From the NCBI GenBank assembly GCA_037893225.1, contig JAZGUH010000283.1:868001-932000 (forward strand): a DNA stretch of 64,000 nucleotides. Reading direction: 5' to 3'. This DNA is from Hippasteria phrygiana. Its lineage: Eukaryota; Echinodermata; Asteroidea; Valvatida; Goniasteridae. Made by a program: the position numbers and the translations under genes. The notes beneath the pieces were generated by a model, which saw only the letters and a list, made by a program, of their open reading frames with translations, was not told the DNA's origin and did not search any database. Shown piece after piece: positions 56,401 to 64,000 of this stretch (positions within the stretch are counted from its first letter, which is position 1; every line of letters starts with the position of its first letter).

Positions 56401-59400
56401 TCGGCTGAATTGCCTAAACAGCTAAAGAAACATACTATCTTTTTTCTGTTGGTCTTCCTCGACCTCTTCCTCCTTTCTGGCTGGATGGCGTGGATAGGCT
56501 TGGCTGGTTTGAGCTGGGCTGGTCCGTCGTCGGGTTGGACTGACTATCTTGTGGCGCCTGCTTCATCTTGTCCGACGTACTTGCGTGGGTGTTCAAGCTT
56601 TTCTGGCTCGATTGTTCAGACGGAATGTAATGTTCAAAGCGATCGGACTGTCCTGGCTGATTAGACTGGCCCAAAGGGTCAGCCGGGCCAACCTGGCTGG
56701 TCTGGCGTGTTGGACTGGGTTCACTAACTTGGGGCTGACCGGATGGGTCGGTCTGGCGAACCTGACTGGGCTTCTGGGTTTGACTGGACTGACGGGTTTG
56801 ACTGGACTGGCGAACTTGATTGGATTGGCGAGATGGGTCGGGCTGACTGGCCCAGCTGGGCTGACGAGCCTGGCTGGGCTGGCCAGGCTGATGGGCTTGG
56901 CTGGACTTACTGGTTTGACCGGACTGACGCAATTGACTGGGCTGACAGGGTGGATCGGACAGACCGTCCTCACCAGTCTGACGGTTTTTGCCGGATTTGC
57001 TCGTCTGATTGGACTGACGGGTTTGGTTGGACTGGCTGCGTTGGTCGGACTGGCTGCGTTGGTCGGACTGGCTGAATGGGTCGGACTGGCCGCATGGATC
57101 AGGCTGGCTGGACTGGTTTGGTGGACGGTTTTGACTGGACTGGCGGGTTTGGCTGGACTGGCGGGTTTGGCTGGACTGGCGGGTTTGGCTGGACTGGCGG
57201 GTTTGGCTGGACTGGCGGGTTTGGCTGGACTGGCGGGTTTGGCTGGACTGGCGGGTTTGGCTGGACTGGCGGGTTTGGCTGGACTGACGGGTTTGGCTGG
57301 ACTGACGGGTTTGGCTCGGCTTCTTAAATTCGTTTGTTTCGCCGTCTCTCGTTTTTCTCTTCCTTGTGGTTCCTTTGACAGCTTCGTCCCAGAACCCACG
57401 TAGATTAGGTTTCGGCTTTGTCTTTGCTTTCCCGTCCCGAGGATTACTGGGTTGACTAGTTGACTGTCTGCTCCTCCCCGCTCTGTGCTCAGGCGTCTCT
57501 GCATCCGGTTGGTTCGCCGTTGTCTTCTCGGTTGCTTTTGGTCCAACTTCGTCGTGTTTCCCGTTTTCCCCTTGTGTTTCCGGCTCTTCTATCGGCCGAT
57601 CGTGCTTCTCTCTCTCTCCTCTTTCCCCTGTTCTGCGTTCTGGTTCTTTTCCTGTTGTCTTCGTTGTTTTGGCTGATCTTCTTGCTCTGCGTCGTTATCT
57701 TCTTCTTCTGCGCTTCCTTCTTCTCCGTCTACTTTTGGATCTTCCACTACAAGGATTGGTGTGGCCTCCATGCTGTCGGTTTCTTCGGCTTCTGATCCGT
57801 CTTCCGGATCATCGGCAGTGTCCTTGTCGTGCCATGCACGTCCTTGTACGTGTTGGCAACTGCCACACACAAAACATCTTCCCTGATAAGGGCAATCACG
57901 GGCCATGTGATTCGTTGATTCACAGACTTTGCATGTTTTCTGTTGGCCTCTATATCTCACCAGAAGCGTGAATCCCCCCATCTTGACAAAGCTCGGTATG
58001 GGCCTCTGCAGGTTTTTGACTAAACAGCTGCGAACTCCAGTCTCGATGTTCTTGTCGAAGTCATGGTACTGTTAGAAAGCACTGTCGCCACAGCCGCGTC
58101 GCTGGCCTCATACGGTACTTTGACCATGGAGGTTGCACACAACCGAGTTGAAATCGCTTACTCTATCACACGGTACCAGGGTGTCGTGTAGCTCCAATCC
58201 ATAAAGCGCAAGGTACTCGATTGGCGTTCAATGTCAAAGGTTATATTGTACCAATTGTTGTTGAGCTCCGCGATACATTTCACAGTGGAGACCGATTTCA
58301 GTTCTTTCTTCACGGCTCTATATAGACTTGCTCGGGCGTGACCGCTGCGGTGAGACTCTGTGTGTTAAACCGGACTGTGTTGGGCCGCTTCAACCCTGGT
58401 CTTCCCGTGTTGTGCCGGGCGTTCATTGTGAATACCAAGATGGCGTCTCTCTCCTCGGGAGGCCAATCTTGGTAGGCCGTAAAAACGGCCTAAAACCGAC
58501 CAAAACGGCTTTTCAGTGTCCAAATTGTTGGCACCGGTGTCGTACAGAAAGAGATATTGCGTCTGTACTTACTCGAAATTCCGCAAAAGGAAATTTTCGC
58601 TGAAAAAAACATCCAAGATCGGGGAGCTTTCGAAGGACACGTCTTGCGACCTCGAACGCATTTATATATTTATTTATATATTATATTTTGTATTTATTCA
58701 TTACGTTTCTTTACCCAGGGTGTGCCAAATACAAGTTTTAACCTTTAAGTGTTTTATCTGATTTGACTGTGATTTCCACTTTTCTTTCTTATTCCATTTA
58801 AGGATTCATCACCATCCAGGAGTCTTTGGCTCAAGGTAATTTTATTATTTGATAAACGGCGCGTACACCCTGTAATTAATTAATTGTTAAACTTTTAAAG
58901 CTCTAAACCTCACTGTCTTGACACCCTGATCGGAAATATCAAAAATTCAAATCGTAGGCCTAATGATGAATGGATGCAACGTTTGTACAACCAATTTAAA
59001 TTAGAAACAGAAATTTTAGACAGAGGCTAGTGATATTTGCTTTGCAATAACTGCCTAATTGTATGGCTTGTGGGCGCATGTATCCCGTCCACGGTAATGC
59101 TAGGTTTACATTATGTTCCCGGCGGCCACGACAGTCACGTTTCAGGCCACCGTGGACAAAACGGGATGAACGTGAGACAACGCGGGGGGACGGGATGGGC
59201 AAACGTGACAGGCCGTGATTGTCGTGGATGCCGGGCCAGATTTTTAAACTGTCAAAAAATTTGCCACGGCAGTCACGGTGCGGATGAGCAACCTAGTAGG
59301 CCGTAGTAAAACGGGGTGAACGCAATAAAACGTGACAGTACGTAATAGGCCGTAACAAAACTTAGAGGCGGTCCGTAGTGGGACGGGAAGCATGTGTATT

Positions 59401-62400
59401 CCCCGGCATCTCACGGTCCTTTCAAGTTTTGTCACGTTCTGCCTTGTTTAGTGCGCGTTTTGTCACGGTTGCTTCACGGTTGCTGCGCGTTTTGTCCCGT
59501 TTTGCCACGTTTTGTCACGGTTCTCACGGCAAGCTAGGGTGTATGGTAGCCGTTTCGTCGCGTTCAATCACGGCGCGTCCCGGCGTGTGACGGTTTACGG
59601 GCCCGGCGCGATACGGCGCGTTGCGTTCTACTACGGTCTGACACGGCGCGCGCGGTCTGGGAGGGATACAATGATTGCTATTGCTTGGGAGGCCTTCTTT
59701 TTATACCGTGGGCACAAACGTGCTCCAAAGCTGCCCGGCGTCCACTTTTCATCCGCAGAAAGCCTTGACAGAACGTGAAAAACGTGTCAGACCTTGATCA
59801 GAACGTGAGAAACGTGAGGGACCCCATTAGAACGTTACGGGCCGGGAGGGAACGTACTGGCATCCGTGGTAGACCGCGGGCCGAACCGTACTGCGCCTTT
59901 GAGCCTCTGGGACTCAGCAGCCCCCCCCCCCCCCCCCCCCCCACGGCCCGTCACGGATACCGTGATAGACCGTGAGAAAACTTAGCAGGACCTTAACAAA
60001 ACTTGAATACGGAGAAAAAATGGCAAAAATCCCACGGCGCACTACGTTTCGGGCAAACGTGACTGCCGTGGCCGCCGGGAACATAATGTAAACCTAGCTT
60101 TACTTGGCCTATACAGGGTATGGAGCGCATGATTTTCTTGAGATATTCATATTCCTTTTATTCTCATCCAGGAATTGCTGATAAAGTGTTTAAATGTTCA
60201 ATACTACTTTTACTCTTCGTTCTTAGAAGCAGGATGTGAAGAGCCTTGCTTCAATGGTGGACAATGCTCTTGTCCCGTCGGTTTCGCTGGCAACAGGTGC
60301 CAAACAAGTACGTCAAGAATCTATTTACCACTATAAGATTCGTTTCAAGGGATACAGTTCCACACTCCAAATGTCCCGTTTTTCGCAAAATGTAATAAAA
60401 GTAATTGTTCTGGCACTTGATGACACAATGAAATATGAATCATCTCATGTGCTGCTGGATTTAGTGGCCACACCTGCCAGACAAGTAGGTCAAACATTTC
60501 CCGTTTTGTTACTGCAGCAAAAATCGTACAGTTCACTTGTTAAAACTTAATCATTTGCTACAAAGCGATAAGAATCATTGGCTGAATTAGTTGTTATTTA
60601 ACCAATATACTTAGTGTTTTTGCTTTTAATATTTTTTGTTATAATGGACTAAGTTTCAGACAGTTTTAATTCGCATCTTTCCATTTGAAAATGGAGGGGT
60701 GTGTACTGATGGAGTCGACAGTTACACGTGTACCTGTGAGCCTAGATACAGCGGCGACAACTGTGAAACTCGTATGTGAACCTGTCAATGTTAAATACCG
60801 GTCAAATCCCCCCACCCTGTTCATTGCCAATTTTGTATATATTTTGTTTTGCTTGTAGGGGCCTGCGCCTAAAGTTGCAAACCAGAAAAGCAGAAACCCT
60901 ACAGATCGTATTTTGCCTATGGGTAAGAACAAAACAAAGAGGTTAAATGGCGCCACCAACGGTGAGAAAGTGTGTCAACCCCCCCTGCAAAAAATCCTGG
61001 ATCCGCCCCTGGTCTAAGCGGGAATGGAATGCGTAGAGGTTTTAAAGCTAAGTCGTATCAAAAGCTGTTTTTATCCTTTCATTTTTAGACATTTTGAAGT
61101 CCCTTAATTCTTTTGTGTTGTAACTGTCACCAATTTCCCAATAGAAATCGACTGAGAAAGATGGTTACAATTGTTATTCTTTCATTTATATGTAATTTTG
61201 TATACAAATATTGCTATCGGTAATCCTTGGTGAAATTTCTTACTTATACCTCCATGCTTAAATCTACAGATATAAACGACTGTTCCCCCAAACCCATTCC
61301 CCCCGACACGCATTTACGTCACTGGATAACATGACGGATTCCATGAAATTTGGCCTGGATTCCCCACCCCCTCCCCCCGGACTGGCTGGCTGGCAACCCA
61401 CCCAAATCAACCCCTGCTGGTTGATTGGATGATTGTTCACAATTTTAACCAATCTGGTCCTAAGGGTACCGTAATGTCGTCTGCCTTTCAATTATATGCG
61501 AATCCACACCAACTATACGTCCTTTATAATTCCTTCCTGCAGCCGCCACTTGTGCGGTAACGACGCTTCCGTCTATCCCCCTCAACTACAAGTTCATTCT
61601 GCCTGAGCAGACGGCTCCTTTCAGGCTGAAGTTTGCTGTGCGCGTAGCCAACAGCGCCATCATCGCCTTGGCCACGGGCAGACGAGACGAGGATATCTTT
61701 TGTCATATCAGTGAGTTCTCAATGACATTTTCTCATTCTTACAACTGAGCCTTCTGTTTACTTTGTCCAGACGATGAACAGCCGTCAAATTTACAAAATC
61801 TTGTGTAGATTAATATGTTTAATTAGGTGAACATTAGTTTAAAGGTAATGTATATGCAAAATACCAAATTTTAAGACCTTACATAACAGTCAGTAAATAA
61901 TAGTCCAAGCATCCTGTAAAAATTATGACACCTGGTGTCATAATGTGGGATTTTGTATCAATTTCCAATGATGGTCGGCCGACCATCGTTGGAAAAACCT
62001 GACTTTTTAAAAATGCTGCCCCCATTTACCAAATGTTTAGTCTACATTTTGAGCATACATGTCCATAACACCACAATGTATGGAATGGCGAAAATTTCGT
62101 CAATTTTACATCATCCCCATCCAACTTTGCATTAATGTATTCGGCCAATTATTTGATTTCTTCTTTTCTGCAGCGCTTGGCGGGTGGAGCAACACAAGAG
62201 CTGTGATACGCACGGGAGACTTGAAGGATACACATGAAACCGGAGTGATTATTCACGCAAGCCACTACGAGGACAATCAGCTGAGCGCCTCGGAATACCG
62301 CACCTTCTGGATCGAGTACGCCAATGGCCTACTGAAGGTCGGTAAATGCGAAGGCGAAGTAGCAAGTGAATGCGCCGACTGGACCCCCTTCATGCAGTGG

Positions 62401-62505
62401 GATGTAGGCGCCTACCTTAAAGAAGCGCCTTCAAAGGTCCACCTTGCGATATCTACGTGGAGACGCATATCCGGGGATTGGGTTTTTGAGGAGCTCTGTG
62501 AGTGA
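44319..62505 (+). CDS. Secreted EGF-EGF-Methyltransf_FA protein, six coding exons, 255 aa
   Basis: Coding parts 44426-44471, 58803-58835, 60227-60307, 60664-60771, 61543-61710 and 62174-62505 join without a stop; every junction is phase 1 and has GT/AG ends. Residues 1-25 are a signal peptide (MESLRSCFSLTFLILGFITI start, SLA before the cleavage site), split by a 33-bp mini-exon. Residues 28-53 are a short EGF-like unit with CFNGGQCSCPVGFAGNRC. Residues 55-89 are a second EGF-like unit with ENGGVCTDGVDSYTCTC, whose first two cysteines are replaced by Arg and Phe. Residues 91-255 are a Methyltransf_FA domain about 95% like that of the gene at 34780. The protein should be extracellular; the role is unknown. 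Intron 2 is 14.3 kb and contains a THAP gene on the other strand. The exon chain is inferred from splice sites and phase only; no transcript was available. Confidence 0.72.
44874..44953 (+). repeat. tRNA-like sequence, probably a SINE head
   Basis: Has an A box (TGGTCGAGTGG, 44883-44893) and a B box (GGTTCGAGTCC, 44928-44938) at tRNA spacing, plus an anticodon-like stem CTGC/GCAG. The acceptor stem (GCTCGGT versus CAGGAAGC) does not pair and the anticodon loop is 8 nt. A functional tRNA is therefore unlikely; a tRNA-derived SINE or tRNA pseudogene is the better call. Confidence 0.65.
46140..46640. repeat. Degenerate ~30-bp repeat (GGGTCAAAATTCAACCC)
   Basis: At least ten imperfect copies of GGGTCAAA.TT.AACCC, beginning beside CACTAAAAACTCCTGGGTCA. 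This resembles the subterminal repeats of CACT-ended transposons, but no matching opposite end was found. A 62-aa - strand frame over it is simply the repeat translated. Confidence 0.65.
47042..47083. repeat. ATT microsatellite
   Basis: About 13 trinucleotide units with one interruption. Confidence 0.9.
48268..49499. repeat. Tandem duplication carrying THAP-gene last exon, copy A
   Basis: About 1.23 kb from GGAAACTGGGCAATTAATAT to TTGAGTTCAGGGCTGTAAGC, repeated directly as 49500-50641. The copies are nearly identical in the exon and diverge by small indels outside it. Copy A has an extra ~70 bp near 48830-48895. Confidence 0.9.
48344..48757 (-). CDS. Alternative last exon, distal copy
   Basis: 138 codons including the stop, after acceptor TTATAACACAG. 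It reads RSLRAFLNTQ where the proximal copy reads RSLRPFLNTQ; all other residues agree. It is 1235 bp downstream of its twin, so use of either would give nearly the same protein. Confidence 0.65.
   Translation of the reverse strand: MGTNIPTFLEKKMQKQPFVLLLGDLLNPEQVFVVVEQKVIEQGSLMKALDVCFKLFYVLDLSYPWQSLSTWEFFQKAIYGLGIKGKGKETTTCAVRSLRAFLNTQAKIYGRVHSCNSPPLTDINLNNFVIIYREQIL
48344..53806 (-). CDS. THAP-domain protein, four exons, 378 aa, nested in intron
   Basis: Exons 53806-53462, 52017-51831, 51499-51309 and a last exon, 49992-49579 or its duplicate 48757-48344. The phases fit throughout (0, 1, 0) and total 1137 bp including the stop. Residues 1-90 are a THAP zinc finger: C5, C10, W33, C54 and H57 form the C2CH set, and AIPTKF (83-88) is the closing AVPTxF motif. 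THAP domains bind DNA and occur in transcription factors and P-element-like transposases. Exon 2 gives a Ser-rich linker. Exon 3 contains WLKHNTEPRSQVVPYM and YPRLMDIRGM. The last exon contains QPFVLLLGDLLNPEQVFVVV and MKALDVCFKLFYVLDLSYP. I recognise these as conserved in uncharacterised animal proteins, function unknown. The donor after exon 1 is AGG/GTAAGT. Probably nuclear. No DDE transposase core is seen. Confidence 0.72.
49500..50641. repeat. Tandem duplication carrying THAP-gene last exon, copy B
   Basis: Direct repeat of 48268-49499 with a short internal deletion; ends at the same GAGTTCAGGGCTGTAAGCA. Confidence 0.9.
49579..49992 (-). CDS. Last exon, proximal copy
   Basis: Same length, acceptor and frame as the distal copy and closest to exon 3. 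A TTTATT (AATAAA on the - strand) at 48954 could terminate transcripts using it. Confidence 0.7.
   Translation of the reverse strand: MGTNIPTFLEKKMQKQPFVLLLGDLLNPEQVFVVVEQKVIEQGSLMKALDVCFKLFYVLDLSYPWQSLSTWEFFQKAIYGLGIKGKGKETTTCAVRSLRPFLNTQAKIYGRVHSCNSPPLTDINLNNFVIIYREQIL
50642..51126. other. Intron 3 of the THAP gene, remainder
   Basis: No open frame or repeat of note seen. It ends at the palindromic element at 51127. Confidence 0.4.
51127..51305. mobile_element. Near-perfect palindromic element, ~180 bp
   Basis: Arms of about 88 bp (ACAAATATTGAGTGGCTC through TTTCCATTTCACGAGG and the inverse) meet at 51217 with a 4-base loop. The right end lies 3-4 bp inside the 5' splice site of THAP exon 3, so it is transcribed at the very start of intron 3. 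Probably a foldback miniature transposon. Confidence 0.8.
51309..51499 (-). CDS. THAP gene exon 3
   Basis: 191 bp, from TTATTCATCAG to donor ATG/GTAAAT. It opens in phase 1, completing a GAT codon with the G of exon 2, and ends in phase 0. Confidence 0.7.
51831..52017 (-). CDS. THAP gene exon 2
   Basis: 187 bp from TTTTTTTTACACAG to donor ACAG/GTTGGT (weak). Encodes EAWYTPAEGKHGGTAGCLEE, a basic segment NVRKRMKDRG and a Ser-rich tail. Confidence 0.68.
52018..53461. other. Intron 1 of the THAP gene
   Basis: Rich in the word TAGGCC (52585-53040). Contains a 67-aa - strand open frame (52999-53202, basic, ends RPRRLGLL). I cannot link it to the gene by clear splice sites, so it is not called an exon. 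Confidence 0.45.
53462..53806 (-). CDS. THAP gene exon 1 (THAP zinc finger)
   Basis: 115 codons from ATG at 53806 to donor AGG/GTAAGT. Holds the complete C2CH THAP domain and a basic tail KIKAKAVKRPIPRGAFAKRE. Confidence 0.85.
53807..55540. other. Between THAP gene and outlying repeat; no supported gene
   Basis: Upstream flank of the THAP gene. It includes GTGTACAAAGACTATGGGGG at 54659, resembling the satellite tail motif, and a hammerhead-like sequence at 54831-54902. A short frame at 55042-55140 starts MAESDGSWEEYSVHSEDF, followed by a stop; its acidic start looks like a first exon but no partner was identified. Confidence 0.4.
54831..54902 (+). ncRNA. Hammerhead-like folded element (degenerate)
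   Basis: GGCCTGACGTTTC pairs with GAAACGTCATGCC, and GAACTT pairs with AAGTTC in between, giving an outer stem around an inner hairpin. GAAACGTC after a hairpin is typical of hammerhead ribozymes in Penelope-like retroelements. The CTGATGA core is not intact (CTTTGAGA), so activity is doubtful. Confidence 0.3.
55545..56425. repeat. Outlying diverged copy of the CRE-dyad repeat with two hairpin modules
   Basis: Contains AAGATGACGTCACGTGACC, TGACGTCATCATGACGTCA dyads and GAGATATGGCTTAAAG, and ends GTGTACAAAGTCTATGGGAT with an AAAG tract. Two modules follow: leader ATCTTAACAGAAACAAAGG with stem CTTTTCCGCAA / TTGCGGAAAAG (about 56315-56358), then ATCTTAACGAAAACAA with an imperfect stem CTGTTTCGGC / GCCTAAACAG (about 56377-56420). 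Confidence 0.85.
56435..57330. repeat. 18-bp minisatellite (GGACTGGCGGGTTTGGCT)
   Basis: Nearly perfect units at 57130-57311, increasingly degenerate leftwards to about 56480. On the - strand it encodes a run of PAKPAS / PVSPAK units within a 317-codon open frame (57546-56593). The frame follows the gag remnant, so it was perhaps its C-terminal extension. Frames on the other strand (GLAGLAGLTG) are shadows. Confidence 0.8.
57589..58470 (-). pseudogene. Retroelement gag/ORF1-like zinc-knuckle remnant
   Basis: Reads on the - strand. The clean part (58075-57589) encodes NIETGVRSCLVKNLQRPIPS, then MGGFTLLVRYRGQQ and a CCHC knuckle CKVCESTNHMARDC (C-X2-C-X4-H-X4-C). A partial second knuckle CFVCGSCQH and a long acidic tail follow. 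Further upstream, in shifted frames, are KKELKSVSTVKCIAELNNNW and DWSYTTPW. This order is that of nucleic-acid-binding gag/ORF1 proteins of animal retrotransposons. Frameshifts near 58070 and 58325 and no reverse transcriptase nearby mark it as dead. Confidence 0.7.
58471..58802. other. Intron sequence before mini-exon
   Basis: No recognisable feature except AT-rich TATATATTTATTTATATA near 58662 and a pyrimidine tract leading to the mini-exon acceptor. Confidence 0.4.
58803..58835 (+). CDS. Exon 3: 33-bp mini-exon completing the signal peptide
   Basis: TTATTCCATTTAAG / 33 bp / GTAATT, phase 1 at both ends. Encodes FITIQESLAQ, which extends the hydrophobic leader and supplies the signal-peptidase site. 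Confidence 0.62.
59099..60098. mobile_element. 1.0-kb inverted-repeat element of CGTGAC words
   Basis: Termini GCTAGGTTTACATTATGTTC and its perfect inverse GAACATAATGTAAACCTAGC. Inversion continues through CCGGCGGCCACG, ACAGTCACGTTT and the inverse, giving arms of about 45 bp. The interior consists largely of short words ACGTGAC, CCGTGA, GTCACGG and TTTTGTCACG in both orientations, and a C run at 59920. It has no transposase frame. Flanking TA/TA is the best candidate target duplication. It interrupts the intron between mini-exon and EGF exon. Confidence 0.78.
60227..60307 (+). CDS. Exon 4: EGF-like domain 1
   Basis: 81 bp, phase 1-1, after CTTCGTTCTTAG and before GTACGT. Six cysteines in the compact order of an EGF unit: GCEEPCFNGGQCSCPVGFAG then NRC. 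Confidence 0.75.
60664..60771 (+). CDS. Exon 5: EGF-like domain 2, lacking two cysteines
   Basis: 108 bp, phase 1-1, after TTTCAGACAG and before GTATGT. Keeps ENGGVCTDGVDSYTCTC and YSGDNC. Where EGF units have C1 and C2, it has CGC (Arg) and TTT (Phe), each one base from a Cys codon. Confidence 0.65.
60980..61060. repeat. Short dispersed segment, copy 1
   Basis: ATCCTGGATCCGCCCCTGGT, GCGGGAATGGAATGCGTA and TTTTAAAGCTAAGTCGTATC recur at 62699-62780 in the same orientation, each next to a C run. Confidence 0.75.
61543..61710 (+). CDS. Exon 6: first part of Methyltransf_FA domain
   Basis: 168 bp, phase 1-1, two codons longer at its start than the equivalent at 36246. Encodes NYKFILPEQTAPFRLKFAV and ALATGRRDEDIF. 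Confidence 0.78.
62174..62505 (+). CDS. Exon 7: second part of Methyltransf_FA domain and stop
   Basis: 332 bp after TTCTTTTCTGCAG. Encodes LGGWSNTRAVIRTG, EYRTFWIEYANGLLKVG and DWTPFMQWDVGAYL, and ends EELCE then TGA, as in the other gene. Confidence 0.78.
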
Positions 62506-62626
62506 AGGAATTTGCTGGAGGGCGGGGCACGTGGTTGCTTGATTTTATTACTTGGATTTTAGATCTTCTTGATTTTTCGAAATTACAAATCAAAATCACA
62601 TATTGATTTTGTTTCCATTTCGTAAT

Positions 62627-62632
62627 AATAAA
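62627..62632 (+). terminator. Candidate polyadenylation signal
   Basis: AATAAA 122 bp after the stop codon at 62505. Confidence 0.45.
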
Positions 62633-62689
62633 AAAACACAAATCTATTGACCACCTTTCTGGGCAAATTTTTAGAACCCCCCCCCCCCC

Positions 62690-62780
62690 CCCAAAAAAAA
62701 ATCCTGGATCTGCCCCTGGTCTGGTGACTAAGCGGGAATGGAATGCGTAAAGGTTTTAAAGCTAAGTCGTATCAAAAACT
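62690..62780. repeat. Short dispersed segment, copy 2
   Basis: Second copy of the segment at 60980-61060, after a 16-base C run. Confidence 0.75.
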
Positions 62781-63230
62781 TTGTTTTGTCTTTTTTTTGA
62801 CATTTTGAAGTCCCTTAAAGGGGCTGTGTCGTCGCGCCATCTCGCGTTAACGAATCAAATATTGGAGTGCGCCCCCTTGCGCTTTATTTCGGTTATGTGC
62901 TATTTTTAACCTCCATCCGTTTGTTATGGCTGTTCTGAGAATTGGCTTTTGGAAACTACACCCTCTGGAACACGCACGCATGTCCAGCGTCTGCGTACTG
63001 AAATACACATGTTTGTACACACATACTTATACACAAGTACCGGGTATATAGCACACATCGTGGCACTCAGTTCTCTAAGAGTAAGATTATTAGAAAAAAC
63101 GTTCAAATTTCATCTGTTTATTTCATAAAATTTCATTCACATGTACACAAGTGCCATGGAATATTTGTCTGAAAGTTGCATAGAATTGGAGGTTGGCGAT
63201 ATAGAAGTAGAACCTTACGCTTGAGAACCT
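62781..63230. other. Non-coding, no gene seen
   Basis: Contains CTCGCGTTAACG and a GCGCCCCCTTGCGC patch. Short - strand frames resemble nothing known. Confidence 0.4.
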
Positions 63231-63400
63231 ATGACATGTACATGCCGAAACTCTTGCCAGAGAGGACGACTCGGCACACGGGGTGCTTGTCCATGTAAAT
63301 GTGCACAGCAAAACTGCAACGTGTCTTGTCGCTGTGGGACAGTTCGCGCTAAATTTTGTACACAAAATCCCACAGGCGGGATATCCGTAAAAGGGTCTAT
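63231..63400 (+). CDS. Cysteine-rich open frame, possible terminal exon
   Basis: MTCTCRNSCQRGRLGTRG, CPCKCAQQNC and CRCGTVRAKFC give 12 cysteines in about 48 residues, in CXC, CXXXC and CXCX3C patterns. This looks like a metal-binding cysteine cluster. Similar clusters sit at the C-termini of uncharacterised invertebrate proteins. The frame continues to a stop at 63524 without further cysteines. No acceptor or neighbouring exon was identified; an exon of a decayed transposon protein is possible. Confidence 0.35.
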
Positions 63401-63524
63401 GTATTATGTGTACATATATTTGGATGTATCTTGTTCGTATCTTGCTTGTAAACTTAGGTCGATAAAAAGCTTCAGGCTTATTTTGACCCGTCACTTCAAT
63501 AACAAAATTATCATGCTACTATAA

Positions 63525-63923
63525 AAGAGGGGTAGTGGCTGCAGACAGTTCTTTAGCAGCGAAAAAAAGAAATTAAAATCTAGAACTTAGAAGTACATCT
63601 TTTTTTAAAACAGTTGATAGATGGAGCTGAAACAACTTCACTTGGTCGCTATTCCAATGGCACTTGTCAACAACTCTCGCTGTGTGAAACAATATTTCCG
63701 CACATCAAGTCTACATGTAATGTATAGTCAACATGTACAGTACATGTACAGTACATCCGATCCATGTACTCGGTATGTGAATTGTTCATGTCATAAAAAG
63801 TAATAAGCGAATAATTCGTGCAAAACAGGTGAAAATTAGGGTTGTTTGAATATTTGTCGGGGTGTGTATTTCTTTGTTTCTTCGGTAGTCATCTTTATCA
63901 TAGTGATGTGGGGATCTGTGCGC
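63525..63923. other. Non-coding, no gene seen
   Basis: Contains overlapping TACATGTACAGTACATGTAC palindromes around 63710-63750 and nothing else of note. Confidence 0.4.
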
Positions 63924-64000
63924 CAGTGGCGTAAACACGGGGAAGGAGTTCAGGGGCCCGCCGATTTGTATTTCTCTTTTGTTTCGTAAATTTAAAAAGG
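63924..64000. mobile_element. Start of another CAGTGGCGTA-ended element
   Basis: CAGTGGCGTAAAC matches the hAT-type miniature-element ends seen at 43914 and 44117. The other end would lie outside the window. Confidence 0.45.

Noticed and set aside
56549..57403. 284-aa Gly/Leu/Ala-rich frame on the + strand and a Trp/Gly-rich frame at 57076-57327
   Set aside because: Shadow translations of the 18-bp minisatellite; the - strand frame is the one linked to the gag remnant.

Overview
The window is animal nuclear DNA with introns, sparse coding exons and many repeats. Recognisable proteins are secreted ones joining PAN/apple, EGF and farnesoic-acid O-methyltransferase-like (Methyltransf_FA) domains, a THAP zinc-finger protein, and a decayed zinc-knuckle retroelement ORF. 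With hAT-type miniature elements and phase-1 domain shuffling this suggests a marine invertebrate, probably a non-vertebrate deuterostome (amphioxus, echinoderm or hemichordate). I cannot fix the species from sequence alone.

Positions 1-28493 are essentially one repeat array. It opens with three tandem copies of a ~956-bp unit (158-2990). Two related blocks of ~400-bp units follow (about 2991-7265). Then come six multi-kilobase blocks (7266-28493), each built from a ~600-bp unique-looking segment plus 2 to 6 tandem monomers of exactly ~605 bp. The signature throughout is a pair of cAMP-response-element palindromes, TGACGTCA-TCA-TGACGTCA, repeated about every 120-175 bp. Blocks end in an A-rich or GAA-rich tract followed by a short hairpin module. 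The hairpin stems differ between modules but remain self-complementary. A diverged outlying copy lies at 55545-56425.

Positions 28494-34700 hold no convincing gene. They contain a 1.5-kb element with CACTG termini (29645-31183) and a 2.5-kb foldback element whose arms are GC-rich CGTCG minisatellites (31372-33850). Positions 34780-37005 encode a 275-aa secreted PAN + Methyltransf_FA protein in three exons. A decayed copy of the same gene follows (38120-40240).

From a TATA box at 43542 to a stop at 62505 runs a second gene on the + strand. It has a signal peptide split over two exons, two EGF-like exons and the same two-exon Methyltransf_FA domain, giving 255 aa. All its junctions are phase 1 and all join in frame. 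Its 14.3-kb second intron holds a THAP-domain gene on the - strand (four exons, 378 aa). The THAP gene's last exon is tandemly duplicated, giving two mutually exclusive C-termini that differ by one residue. The same intron holds three hAT-like miniature elements (two before and one at its upstream edge), a tRNA-like SINE head, a retroelement gag remnant with an 18-bp Pro-Ala-Ser-Lys minisatellite, and other repeats. A 1000-bp inverted-repeat element (59099-60098) sits in the next intron.

After 62633 the window is mostly non-coding, except for a short cysteine-rich open frame at 63231-63400. No rRNA, CRISPR array or bacterial-type operon was seen.
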